Source of the DNA: Pithys albifrons albifrons
Lineage: Eukaryota > Chordata > Aves > Passeriformes > Thamnophilidae
DNA: 64,000 nt
NCBI RefSeq assembly: GCF_047495875.1
Contig: NC_092497.1
Span: 60,921,477-60,985,476 of the forward strand
Reading direction: 5' to 3'
The position numbers were made by a program, and so were the translations under genes. A model generated the notes under the pieces. It saw nothing but the letters and a program-made list of their open reading frames with translations, was not told the DNA's origin and made no database searches. Below, piece by piece: positions 36,632 to 49,340 of the stretch; the first letter of the stretch is position 1; each line of letters opens with the position of its first letter.

Positions 36632-36773
36632 GGTGAAAGAATTGTGAATTGTGTCCTCTGTGCTGGCCTTGGGGATGAGTGTTTTAGGCTTTCTTTAGCA
36701 AAATTTAATTGTAGTATTTGAGTTATTACAAGCATGCCCTTTGAGACAATAGTTTTCAGACATGTACTTTTCC
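36632..36773 (-). repeat. Inverted repeat, right arm (142 bp)
   Basis: Partner of 36286-36427, separated by a 204-bp unique spacer (36428-36631). In the pre-mRNA the two arms could fold into a hairpin of about 142 bp. Confidence 0.95.
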
Positions 36774-39700
36774 ATGAGAAATTAATTAATTTGTCCAGGT
36801 AAAGCAGGGATGACCTTACATGTTAAGATCATGAACTTTTGTGTCCAATAAAAGGCAACATTTTTAGCATTTGGAATATTGTGATTTCCTATACGTAGTA
36901 TGTGTTAGCTCAGGTTTTTTTCTTATTATTCCTATATATCTGACCCGAAACATGCAAAAGTTCATCCTGCCATAACCTCACTACAACTTTTACCCATAGG
37001 AGGAGAGATAGACTAGAACTGACTGCAGTAACCTGACTACACTACAAGCATATACATGGACACTTAAATGTGTAGCCACAGCCTTCCTCTGTTTTATGTT
37101 GCCTCTCATTTCATCCAAAAGACTGATTGGCACGGCCTTTAAAATCTCCATGAAAGAGATGGCAACTGGTAAGCTGTTTTCCTTAACTGCTTTCAGTCTT
37201 TCAGTTAAGGAAATCACCTTACCAATGCCTTCAAAGGAGACCAATCGGAGGGGTCATTGCTCTGCCTAACCATAGAACACCTCTGGAACTGCTAGAGCAA
37301 CACCAGTCTAGGAGTGCTCACACTGTGCTTTGCAAACAGCTCCCAGCTTGCTTTGCCACGCCAGTCTCGTCACACAGCTTCCAAGCTCTCAGAGCTGCTT
37401 TGTGCCCAGACACCTCAGTTCACAGACACGGCAACCTCAAGTCCAGCTGGATGAGAAGACCCACACTTAAAATGACAGTTCTTCCCCCTGAGGGCCAAAA
37501 GATACCTTGTTCATGAGTTTCATGAATTACTTCGAAGATAAGAGAGCCGTTTAGCCCCGTTCCAGGGAGCATTTCACCCACCCACAGAGCAAAAACACTG
37601 TGAAAACTGATTCAGAGCAGGCTTTAGCTACTGTGATTTATTAAAAGACATATATGGGATCCCACCAATCCAGGCTCAGAAAATGAAGAAGAAAGCACCA
37701 AAAGCACAGTGGGAACCCTGCCAGAACACATACAGCTCCTCCTAGTCACACTGACTACTAATGTAACATAAGGAGAGCTCTCCCCCCCATTACAGAGCAC
37801 ACTGTGTTCATGTACTACACATTCATGTATATGTAACAGAAATATTAACATTAGCTCTGAAGCTACTATTTCACAACAGTCCTCTTTGTCAGGTTAGGCA
37901 CATATTTGGATACTATCAATTGTTAATTCCAGTAGAAAGTATTCTCTCTTGATATATTTACATAATGCATACCAATCATAGCTTAGGTACCAGACAATGT
38001 ACTATTACTGGTTACACAAGGCCAATATTGTACTAAATCAGGAATTAAAATTAATAAAGCTGTGCCAGTTTGCATAAAGCAAGATTGAAACAAACATATC
38101 TCAGTCTTTTATCGTACCAATTAAAAATACTGTATTAGAATTTTCAAAAGAAAAAGGCTGACAGTAACACTCTAGTGGCAGTGAACTCGTGTTTATGCAG
38201 GCCTTGAACCAATCTTATAGTCCTTCTAAGATGGCTCAGAAAGTGGTTAGGAAAAGACAAAAAAACCCTCAACTAATCAAAACAAGCTAAAAGTGTTTTA
38301 TATGATGTATTAATACCATGGTGCTGGCTCACCCCTCCACTGCCATTCTGACTCAAGTGGGTCCAAATAATACATGAGACATTTGAAATACTTAAACCAT
38401 AAGGAAGATCAAAATGCTATTTTGATAGAAAATTGTACATAAGCTAAATTGGACTTAAGACTGGAAAGAACATATCTTCAAACCCTGTTCAGTCTTCCCA
38501 AGAAACTGCAGGAGCAATAAATCAAATTAAAAGTTCCTAACTAGAACTCATAACTCATAGGAAGAGATACACTTGAGCCACCTTATTAATATAATTATTT
38601 TTCAGATTTCTAACACTTACAAAAATAAGATTAAAAAATTAAGCACATTTACAGGGACTTCTGCCACTACTTAAAAGAACAAAAAATATTGTATTCAGAC
38701 AAGTTTCAGACACCAAAATAGGGGGTTTACACGCTTTGGATTTGCATTAGTGGTTGGTATTGCTCTGAGGAGTCTTTATGAATTTCACCTAATGAATTCA
38801 GCTGATTTAGGCCTCTTCACCTGAATATGGCAGATTGCAGAGGGAAGGTATGTCTTGAAAGTGTGTACATAATTTTTAACTGCACATTTTGGGAGGTTGT
38901 TCTGACTTGAAAGTACCCAAACTGCAAAGTCTCTTGAAATAAAAAATTCAGAATTCAAAAAGGCCCATTTCCTACAACGGAAATAATGAAAGCAAGTGCT
39001 TTGCACATTGAATACTTTCTGGTTTACTGAAAGAGAAACATGAAAAGTAACAAGTACAAAAGCTTTGCATAAGCTCTGTGAAGAAGTGAAATCATTCATG
39101 TGCATGTTCAGACACAGTGCAGCTGAAGTAAAAGGTGCAGTTACAGAAAACAGCATGGGGCTGTGGGGAACAGCACACAAGTACTTGGTACCTACAGGCA
39201 AAAAACCTCCACATCTCTCACTCCTGCAAATTACTACATTTACATTCCCAGCCCACACAGTCTATCAAAGCATGTTTTTCACTGTTTTATGTCACTAGTT
39301 GTGAGAGAAATCTAGGGAGCAAGCCATGTGCCTCACAAGGGGAAAGCACAGGAGGGGTGCTCTGCACCCCTTCGACTACTCACTTCCATATAGTGCACCC
39401 ATTGTGAACAAGCTCTGTTTTGCTGGTCAGAGAGGGAAGGGCTTTGGCAGCCACCTGTATTGCTGGACCGCTTCCAGCAAGGTTGCTCAATAGACATCTT
39501 ATCCCTACCACGAATTGTGTACAGGCATTAGACAGATTTCTCAGTTTTCTTAAAGAAAACCATAGGAAAAGACACTTTTCTCACTGTCAAAAAATTCTTT
39601 GCAATTGCTTATCCTGTTCAGGGAATCCTTCTGTGCAGTTCTTGCAGGGAAAGGGTTCCTAATTTCATGCTGATAGTTAATGGTGCCACAGAAAGCCTAG

Positions 39701-41019
39701 CATGTTTGTAGCTCAGAATTCATAGCATGAGTCCATTCAGGGGACAATGAAATACTGATTCAACGATTAACATCAGTGAAAAAGAGCTCCAGTCTCACAT
39801 GTCAGGATAAGTCATGGACAGACAAATACTAAAGGTGGTATTTTGTTTATGAAGGGGCAATAGCCTTAGGGGGAAAACATGTAACACAGGGAAAGTACTG
39901 AAAGACAAAACCAAAATACTGATGGCCATGCTTGTACACAATAGTAACAGGTAGGCAGAAAAAAATACAAGGAAGTTAAATATAAAGAAATTGTTCTCAC
40001 TGAAGAGATATGAAGGAGTACAAGAGGTTACACTATAAAACAGAAAAGGTGAAGAACCTTATTTTATTATTAGGACACTAAACATAATATCTTCTGCTCA
40101 GTAAACATCAAGTTTATGAAAACTCAAGCAATGCAAACAACAAAATGAGCAACCATGAGTATGGCTGACATAGAAACTCACAGTGTGGCTTTAAGATAGC
40201 CTAAAGACATGGACCTGACTGTTTAGACTGCCACGTCTGTCATCTGTCAGGAAAACCTAGATATCCATTCCCACCCCATTCTGGAAGGTTGGAAAAAAAT
40301 CTCAAACAAATCTCAGGAAGGGAGAATAAAGAAGTCACCACAGGGGAAAGAGCAGCACTTTGTTGATGGTAAAGACACCAACATGTTCCTTTTGATGAGA
40401 AGGGGTACCTGTGAAAGGTGCCTGTCAGTGTGAAGAAAGGTAGGCAGTGTGTGTGGAAACATGAACCAAAATCCACCCTGCACAGGGTTTTTATTACCAC
40501 ATGGAAAACATGACTGACAAAAAGCGCTCAATTCACTCAGAAATAATCTGCTCCAGTACATGGTGTTACTTCCATTTGAGACATGGGAAAATCCCCATCA
40601 TTTCTACTCTTCCAGAATCTTTTCTGGAGTTCTCTCCAACTAACTGGAAATATGTAAAACATTCCAGACCTGGTATAGCACACCTGATAGGAAAGTATTA
40701 ATTTCCCTGGGCTGTAAAATGATGTTCCTGAAGGTAGGATGGAGTAAAAATGGCACGTTTACTTTCCTAACATATAGTCACTTCCAACATGGAAGGACAA
40801 AGTGATGACATTTATTCAAAAAATCAGAGGAATAAAATGAATCTGTGAATTAATTTTTTGAGGAATATTGGAACATACATTCATACAAATAGACCAATGA
40901 GCTATTTCTCCTGTGGGTATAGAACAGCATAAATTGCTACAACAGCTTTAATCCTGAGATTAAGGCTACTGTTTACTTATTCCAAGATACAATTTTGTTC
41001 AAAATACCACCAGACTGCT

Positions 41020-41045
41020 AAAAAAAAAAAAAAAAAAAAAAAAAA
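41020..41045. repeat. A26 homopolymer
   Basis: Uninterrupted run of 26 A followed by a GAAAGGGAAAAGAAG purine stretch. No retroposed sequence is recognised upstream of it. Confidence 0.95.
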
Positions 41046-42464
41046 GAAAGGGAAAAGAAGATTTTTCTCTGCCATTTTGGTCTTTCCCGATCTTGTCAGG
41101 ATATGAAGCACAGTAGAAACATTTCAAATTAGTATTAGATGCCAAGGAGAATTTAATGATGGTACACACCCTTGTACTTACTGTACTCTTGAACAATTTC
41201 CTAGAAGTACCTGTTGAGGCTTGAAACTACCACATTCTCTCAAAATGTTTGCCTTATAATCACAACAGTAAGTGTTCACCAGCCATCAACATTCACAGTC
41301 TCAAATTTAGCATATTTTCTAAAGCTTCCAGGTTTTCTACTCAGCATGTTAAACCTTGGCAATTCCACATGGTTCAGACAAAAACTATATACATATGGCA
41401 TTAAACAGAAACTACAGCTTCACTTCCAAGCAGTTCATTCAAAGTCAAACTTGGACTTGTTTATACATGAACTATCATTCGCCCTCTGTAAGAAACATTG
41501 TGACAAGTTTTCTCAACCTTTCCTCAGCCTTCAAATAACTCTCCTATTCCAACAAACACCATCAGAAAGAAAATCTACTTGGGAGCAACAAAAGCAAAAT
41601 TTGCCAATACATCTGCAGAGACACGAAAAATGCTGTCGATGACAGAAGTGAGACAACCAGTCAGGGGTACACTTATATTTCTCAGAATACACAAAACACA
41701 CCAAAAGGCCTCATGGAAAAATCACAGACAAGACTAAAAACCACCACATAGGTGAACCAAGACACAGAAGTGAACAGTAAAGGCGATTATTACCAGCAGC
41801 TTAATACTAATTAAAACAATAAACTTCCAGTTCTGATCTTCCAAAGAGTTACACAAAGTATTTGAAAAAATTATTCCACAAACTAGACTTATAACTAAAC
41901 CAGATACCAAAAATCACAGACAAACTATTTGTTTTATTACACGTTTTTATTTTTCCCACATCCTCAGCACTCCCCTCCTCCCCTTACCCCACATGCTTCA
42001 CAAGTGATAAATATCTTTGTCTTTTCTCCACTGAATCTACCCGGAAATGTCCTCTCCTGCTACAAACCTGCTATCCTTGATCCACTGGAACCCACATTGC
42101 TTTCTCTCAAATGGCCTAACAGCACATGATGTCAGACTCTGACAAATGGGTTTCAAACTATATAATGTGTCCAAGCTACAAAATTACTTGTGCCCAACAG
42201 CTTTGGGAGTTTTCCATCATCCACATTTTTTTAATATTAGCTTTCCTTGTAGCCTAGTTTAAAAGCACTTTGAACTAGGGACTTACACAACACCATAAAC
42301 AAGGCATTGCAGAATCAGTCTGGTTTACAGAGCACAACGTAAAACAATAAAAACTTGTTATAAAATTCCTACTTCAGTACTGCTGAAGTTCTTTCTCTTT
42401 GCTACAAAGCGTGGACAGAAAACTTCTCTCTCCTCTCTTTCTTTAATAAAACTGCAAGTAATTT

Positions 42465-42607
42465 CAGGAACATTCAAGGCCAGGCATGGTGGGACTTTGT
42501 TCAACGTGGTGTAGTGAAAGGTGTTCCTGCCCACAGCAGGGGCATTGGAATGAGGTGATCTTTGAGTTCCCTTGAAATTCAAACCATATTATGTTTCTAG
42601 GATGCTG
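42465..42607 (+). mobile_element. CR1 3' tail fragment
   Basis: Plus strand matches the CR1 3' UTR pattern: TTCAAGGCCAGGCATGGTGG at the start, a GTGTTCCTGCCCACAGCAGG block, then GATGATCTTT-like and CCCTTGAAATTCAAACCAT segments. Diverged but clear. Confidence 0.8.
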
Positions 42608-42785
42608 CACTGGAGGATAATGTAATTTTCTTGCAGTAATTATCAATAAAATGAGTTTCACTTTGATGATTTCTGACAGTAAATTTCAATAAAATAAATT
42701 AGACTTTGATGGACACACAAAATTTCCAACTTCATCAGGACTGAGTTTACTTTTTTTATCCTTTCAGGCTTAAATAATTACTTAC

Positions 42786-42849
42786 ATCTTTTCCCAGGAC
42801 TCTAAGTTCAAACTGTGTTTCCTTGAAGTGAACTTTTGTAATTCTAGGC
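42786..42849 (-). CDS. EPB41L4A: EPB41L4A exon, FERM lobe F3
   Basis: This 64-nt exon encodes [20 protein letters not shown] plus D. The family pattern W(P/A)xIxKVxFKxxxFxL is clear. The acceptor is tacag|G and the donor GAT|GTAAGT. It is separated from the preceding exon by only 393 nt, and from the next exon by the longest intron between two exons apart from the provirus-bearing one, about 9.1 kb. Confidence 0.96.
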
Positions 42850-43242
42850 CTGTAATGTTGAGAAAAAAAAAGACAGACAGAACTTCATGAGCCTCTAATT
42901 TCATGCATCATAAAATACAAACTTGTATATATTTACACACAAAAACAAAGAAGAATTCACAAGTAGATTTATTTTTCAGATATGTGTCACATATAAGCAA
43001 AAAATTAGTGGTATGAAAACATTTCAGCATAAGTGTGGTAAAAGTAAACTACTGTTTTCAATACGTAGCTTCTTAAAGTATTAAAAACCCACGTAATACA
43101 GAGAAATATTAAGAATGCCAAATATAATTTTTTCTATTGCTGTATTTAATTAATTAAACTTTTAAAGAGATACCATAATTCATACATTTCCATATAACAC
43201 CATTACCATTTTACTCAGAGTGCACATTTAAATAATACATAC
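42850..43242 (-). other. EPB41L4A intron (393 bp)
   Basis: Short intron between the two F3 exons; only AT-rich sequence is seen. Confidence 0.8.
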
Positions 43243-43331
43243 CAGAAATACTTTCCTACTTGTTTTTTATTCTTGTAGACAACAACTCCTATGGGTGTTA
43301 ATCCTAAAAAGTATTCAGATTTGTTTTCACC
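43243..43331 (-). CDS. EPB41L4A: EPB41L4A exon, start of FERM lobe F3
   Basis: This 89-nt exon encodes [20 protein letters not shown] then [10 protein letters not shown]. It is the first strand group of the PH/PTB-like F3 lobe (family pattern YxLGLTPxGVxVYxxxxxxxxFxW). The acceptor is ctag|GGT in phase 0 and the donor TG|GTATG splits the tryptophan codon, completed by the next exon. Confidence 0.96.
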
Positions 43332-45463
43332 CTAGAAAATAAAAGTGTACATCATTCACACAGTTGCAAGTTTTATCACACCAGCAGTGAGGTCTGGTGA
43401 GGAGGTCATCCTGATGACTTGAATACACTGTTACATTGTCTGTGCAAAAGGGAAAATAGTACTGGACCTACTGACAAAATCTCCTATACAAGAACTTGTA
43501 GGCATGGGGACAAAGAGGCAAGTAAAAATGGCAGTGAGGGAAAGAATGAGTTTCCACATGTCATGGTGAAAGACAAAAATAACTATATTATTTTTTATAT
43601 GGAATTACTTTTGGCTATTTGGCAAATGGCCAAAACTCAGAAACCAAACCCTTTTATTCAAGTATGAATATAATAGATATCACAACTTTCAGTGGAAGGC
43701 AAATAGTGATTTTCTGACCTATTCTACTATAATACAACTGGACAGCTGCTCTCTCCCTCCTAAAACAGAGTCAGCTGCATACTGCTAACAAGTGAAGTAG
43801 CTCCTTTGGGAGAGCCAACGTTTTGGTTATTTTGTTCAGAATGGTCAATGACATACAAGGAACAGCCACATGCATCACCTCCTCAAAGGAAACTATTTCT
43901 GAAGCCAGTATACTAACCTCAAATCACACTGCGAGAGAACAGGGCGAAAACCCTGGTACTGAGTGGCAGAAGGCCCTCACCTCCCCCCGCTTACAGTCAG
44001 TAACCAAAATCAGAAGCAACCTACACTGAAAGAGTGCAAACCGTAGTACATGAGGTTAAAAGAAAGTTAACTGAAAAAACTCATTCATCTGCCTGCTTGA
44101 GGCAAGGAAGAAGAGCCCGGCAAGCTCTAAAGCAGCAAAGCATGAACAGCAAAAAATACCCACTGTGAGACAGAGCGACTGCAGAAAGTGTCCTGTGTGA
44201 TTACAGATCTTACAAAGCCAAGCACACCTGGCAAGTTCTGCCTGTGCTCCTCAGTGAATTAACTGCTAAAGGTGATTTTACTTTTACTATGTCCAAATGA
44301 AAAAAAGAACTGCAACTCGTGATGTGTGTGGCTTCAGTTTCAAATGAGGGCTTCTGTTGCTGTTGTAATTTAAGTAGGAACAATGATGTTCGTGGGCTAG
44401 ACTTGGGCATATTGCAACTCACCCCTCATTACCCAGGCAGGAATTTCATTGCAAGGCAAAAGCAAGCTATGAGGAAAAAAAAATCCAGGCTCTCTGCTAA
44501 TTTAACATGATTTTGTTGAATCATGTTGAATCTTGTTCCAGTAACTCCCCCAGCGTTCTGCGGTGGGAGGGGCAGAGAGCATGGGATATGAATACAATTA
44601 AGCCACAGGGTGCATTAAAAAGTACTTCATATTGCAGGCTACACATTTTTGAGCAGGCAAGACATACTTAATCTTCTGGTAGTATCTTGATTTCTTTATT
44701 TCCTCTCCAGTAATTTTACAAAGTACTGACACCTTAGTCAGTGAACTATCTACATTACAACTCTGCATTTGAACTTCCATTTTTTTTTACTAGAAAAAAC
44801 CTGCCACAAGCGCAATTATTCAAACAAGATAGAGTGATGTTTCCACCAGGAGCACATAGCCTCCGGGTGATGACTTGGATTGAATCCCAGCATAATGCTG
44901 ATATACAAAAGAAGAGGAGGCTTTTGATGAGGCAATACAGACAACTTGCAAAGCTGCAAGATAACAACATGGGAAAAACTGGAAGCCTACCCTGGATCTT
45001 TAGTAACACCTTCACAATAAATATTTTAAAAAGCCAGACATGCCACTGTTATCCCACCCCAATTTTTTGCAATGGTATAGAAAAGGTTCCAGGAGATACT
45101 TGTTCTTATTTAAATAAGAATAATATCCAAATTTTTCTGTCAAAGACAAAGGCTATACCCCTCACTTATCTCTCCTGACAATTTCACTATTTATTTCTGA
45201 TCTATCTGAATTGTTTTTTCCAGAGTATAACTGATTGCCTTTTTTATAGGTGTAATACCATCACATCATTTCTTCTGAAAACCATTAGCCTTCTGTATGT
45301 ATGAGTGACTGGAGCATCTCCATCTATAAATCTGTCCTCGTTTGCATTTCTTAAGTACAGTGTTTCCTTTCAAGTTATTCTGCAGCAAATAAATTATATA
45401 AATACTGTTTCTCACATTAGTACATTAATTTTTTTCACTGTTACCAAGTTAAACAATACTTAC
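43332..45463 (-). other. EPB41L4A intron
   Basis: Intron of 2.1 kb with no recognised repeat. A plus-strand frame of 145 codons at 44741-45178 has no domain or coding-like signature and is not called. Confidence 0.7.
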
Positions 45464-45551
45464 ATAAACAGGATGGAGATCAACCCCATACATTTCCAGG
45501 GATTTAGCCACACCTAAGTAGTTTACTTCTGCCTCAGCAGGAACTTGACCC
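45464..45551 (-). CDS. EPB41L4A: EPB41L4A exon, end of FERM lobe F2
   Basis: This 88-nt exon encodes [20 protein letters not shown] followed by YGVDLHPVY, the conserved end of F2. The [15 protein letters not shown] motif is diagnostic of 4.1-family FERM domains. The acceptor is tacag|G and the donor TAT|GTAAGT, a perfect consensus. It ends in phase 0. Several residues in the NYLGVAK stretch differ from the human form I recall, at variable positions. Confidence 0.95.
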
Positions 45552-48500
45552 CTGTAAACAAAATTCCATTCAAGATATAAAAATTGATCATATTAATATA
45601 CACAGTTTGCTGGACACAAACACAGTCCTTCCTACCAGTTTTTAGACTGTTATTCTGTCTTTTCAACACTGTACTTGCTCCAAGTAAGATTAGACCTCCT
45701 TCCTACCACAGACAAAGATACTATCATATACATAATGTGTGTCTACTACAGTGCCCAATCCTTTCCCTGCTGTCACAAACACACTTCAGACATTCCATGT
45801 TTAGGCTTCAGTATGAAAAATAACTTCATTCCCAATAACTACGTGATTATTAATAAAGCAGAAGTGGCATGACTGACTGGGACACTACTTCCCCACAGCA
45901 CTGCTGAAACTACAGATGATTTCTGAAAGCAGTATTCATTACTTCAGAAAAAATATCCCATTCTTCATAAAACCTTGCCTATAGAAAACCTTGCCTATAG
46001 TCACACCAGCTGGTAGCAGCCTAGAGTGTTACTGTGAAAACACAGTTTGGTGTTTGTCTCATGCCATTAGTAGTTTCAAAGACTCAGTCTGCCACTCTAT
46101 CTGCAGATATCAATCCATCAGTTAAAATGTACCATCAGCTGCATGCGGATAGGAAAAGACTGGGGAAAACTGGAGAAAAAAACCCAAACCAGCTACCAGG
46201 AACATATTTGACATCACTGAAAGAGGATTTATTTTCAAAAAGAACATAATAAATGAAACAAATTTAAATCCTTATCCTTGGAATTTAACACGTTCTTCCC
46301 TTAATATCTGCAATTGATACAAAAGCAAGATTCTGCACTCTAAGTTCAAAATAGGCAAAAATGCATTTTCATTTTAACTCCTTTTCAATACCTCTGTGAA
46401 AGCTACTGAATTATTAGTGGCAAAGTACAGCACACCTTGTAAAAATATCAACTCAAAAAGATGCATAACTTGCTTCACCCTGCAATTGTTTTCTTGAGGA
46501 AATACATCTCTGGATTTGCTAACTCTCAAATTCAATATGTGAAGCATAGCTTAACGTTTTCACTCAAGACCTGGAAAAGGCCTGCAATATGAACAATTCT
46601 GCTTCTTGTCCCCCCATTCTCTCTAGCCTAGAAGATACCGTCCACGTTTTCCCAACGTTGTGTTAAGCCTGACAAGGTACAAACCACTTCCAAAGCCAAA
46701 GACACAAAACAGCATTGCTAAATGCAATAGTACAGGTCTTCAAAATGTCTTCTTTCCATATGGGAGATGGGCTGCTTCAGTTCATCTTGTCCCTGTAGCA
46801 GCACTCCCACTGTTTCAGATATCAGCTATTCTTTGCACAGATCCCTGGAAGAGCAGCAGATTTAAAGCTTGTAAAACAAATCCCTTTCTTCCAGAGCTGG
46901 ATTTCCCAGTAGATGTGTCATTCATTATCTATATTCAGAATACACAGAAGTGGATATTCAGTGCATCAGTGATGTCACATCTGTCATGTCCTTTATCCAC
47001 TTTTGCTCTAAAAATTTACTCCATGGGGTTGATTTTTTGAAATTCTTGCTAGTAGCTCTCAGAAATATAAGCAAAATGTTTACTGGTGCAGTACAGTCTC
47101 ATTTAGGCAGCCTAAATATCAGTCTTGAGGAAAGGGGACTAACCCTTTACTGAATCAGTGCTAGAATCCAACACCAGTTTAAATACTGCTGTTAGTCTTT
47201 CGTTACTGACCTTACTTGGAAAAATGATGATGCACTTATTACTCTATTCTCACCTCTCTAAAAGCACCAAAAGGCTCAAATGACAACTGTGTGTGAATGT
47301 TTTTATAACATATTTACATCTTATAAACATAACATTTCATATTTGTACAAGAAATTCTGTTTACAAAAATATTCAAGGAAGTAAAGATATGAGCTGGAGC
47401 TTCTGAAGGGAGAAGATGGAAGCCCCAGAATCATTGCTTGATCCTCCAAATGTGTGATGACTTCAGGTCACCTCACACTGCTATCTGACCTTGGGATTGT
47501 CATGCTGTTTTATAGATGGGACAACAGTCACAGTAGGGAGGCTGCACAGACTCCAAGCAGTCAGAAAATCCCTCCACCCTCTGATTTCCATCACCTTTCT
47601 TGATTTAGACATTTGCTCAGAAAACTGCATCCTTACTGAATCCCTGAATAGCTATTGTGCTACATAAGAGAAACAGAGAGAAAATACGCAACCAAAAATG
47701 GGCTTTTTGGACACAACTAGCAGAAAAAAAGTATATGCAGTGCCACAGCTGTCTACAAAAAAACCCGAAACCAAACAAAAAAAACCACCAACAAACAAAC
47801 AAAACCCAAACAAACAAACAACCCTGTGTTTCCACACTGACACCCAGAAAGAATAAAACAGTTCTTCCGACTCTTGTAACAGACCTATCACTGAAATATC
47901 TCTGATAAGTGAGATAATTTGGCCTGCTCTCAGCCATTACAGCTTCAACCTTCTTAACTAAGGGGACTGCTGTCAGCTGTGCAGAGGTCAGTGCTGGCAG
48001 TCCTGCTGATAGCAGGTTGAGCTACCAGTGTGTACACCTCAGTTCACTCTTTGTTCTGATGTTGCTAAATCCCTGACACCTAACTGCAGCCAAGCAGCTA
48101 AACAATATCAGAGCTCTAAGTCAATAAACATATAAAAACACTAGAGACTGTTACAACAGTAAACAATCTTCTTCACAACTGCTGTTCCCTCAGCTTCTGA
48201 GTTTCATCTTGAAGGTTACAAACAATTTGAGACAGATCAGATTAACTACACTAATGAGTAGAGAAACTTGAGAGAGACGTGAAGGCTGCTTAGTATTGGC
48301 AGCCTGGGTCACAGCAATACACCTCAAGTTTCATTTCTCACAAAAAACTTCTCTGTGATGTTGAACCCAACAAACTATCTGTGGTTCAGTTTTCAATCTC
48401 TGGAATACAAAAACCAATACTTTTTTTACTTGACAAAAAGTACCTGTAATAAGTTCTCTGAAATGCATCAATTACTACAACACTCTCATGCAACCACACA

Positions 48501-49219
48501 GAAATACTTCTTGAACAGACTGTCTTTCCTGGAAGAGGAAGCTCAGGTCAATGTGGCAACTGTCACAGACTGCAATTACTGGAGAACCTTTCAAAGAAAA
48601 CAGCTGTGACCCTGAGTTAATGTCTATTCTCATTAAACAGTAATACACAATACTACAGGGAAGAATTACTTAACCTTTATCCAAAGCTTAGCTTCATTAT
48701 AGCAAGAGAATCAAGGCATCTAGATCTACATACAAGATGTCTGATTATCTCTGCATTACTTTCACAAAAGGTATGATGAACACATTCATAAAATGTTTCT
48801 TACTGCTCTCATCTTAATAAATGGTTATATCACAATTGCACCTAATTTGGATTTGTTAGAACAAGTTTCTTTACACTTACAAGGAACATGAACTTAGAGA
48901 TAAGGAAGCAAATGTTTGTTTTGGCTTTATGTATGGTTGAACTTCTGGCATATGTTTTATTAAAACTGCTGATATTGAAATACCCATACCTAGGTCTGAC
49001 AGACCTCACATTTCCCGTTATTGTCTTACTCAGTTCCTAAAAAAACAACTTAAATGATATAAAATCTTTTCTGTTTCTGAGAGGCATAAGTGGATGCCCT
49101 GTGCTCTTTCCTCCAGCCCAGAGACCTCCATTCTGCACCAAAAGCTGTTCCTCCCAACCCACCAAGCATGTCTGAATCTGGCATTTCCTGACAAGTTTCC
49201 ATGAGCACTGAATTCTTAC
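45552..49219 (-). other. EPB41L4A intron
   Basis: Intron of 3.7 kb. It holds a 16-bp tandem duplication at about 45969-46000 and an A/C-rich tract at 47757-47821. Nothing else is supported. Confidence 0.7.
47757..47821. repeat. (CAAA)-like low-complexity tract
   Basis: A-rich sequence with repeated CAAA units (ACAAACAAACAAAACCC and similar). Apparent open frames of about 80-106 codons on both strands around it are composition artefacts. Confidence 0.85.
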
Positions 49220-49340
49220 ATCAAAGTCTTGTGTATCCTCTCTATGGCATCCTCCAGCTCTTCCTTCTGGTCTGGGACAAAGCGGTACTCCGAGACATAA
49301 CCTGCAGTGTGCTTGTATGGGTCGTAGTCCCCCAGCTCAG
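49220..49340 (-). CDS. EPB41L4A: EPB41L4A exon, FERM lobe F2
   Basis: This 121-nt exon encodes [20 protein letters not shown], then a glutamate-rich helix ([15 protein letters not shown]). These are F2 helices; the family pattern is SELGDYxxxxH followed by a [13 protein letters not shown] segment. The acceptor is tgcag|CT and the donor AT|GTAAGA, splitting a methionine codon. Its GC content is higher than the flanking introns, as expected for coding sequence. Confidence 0.96.

Larger units (their letters stand above)
33705..42785 (-). other. EPB41L4A intron (9.1 kb)
   Basis: AT-rich intron containing a C-rich tract (34281-34323), a large inverted repeat (36286-36773), an A26 run (41020-41045) and a CR1 tail (about 42465-42607). 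Other stretches, including 37260-41000, hold no gene I can support. Confidence 0.75.

Noticed and set aside
44741..45178. 145-codon plus-strand frame
   Set aside because: No domain or coding bias seen; AT-rich intron sequence on the strand opposite the gene.
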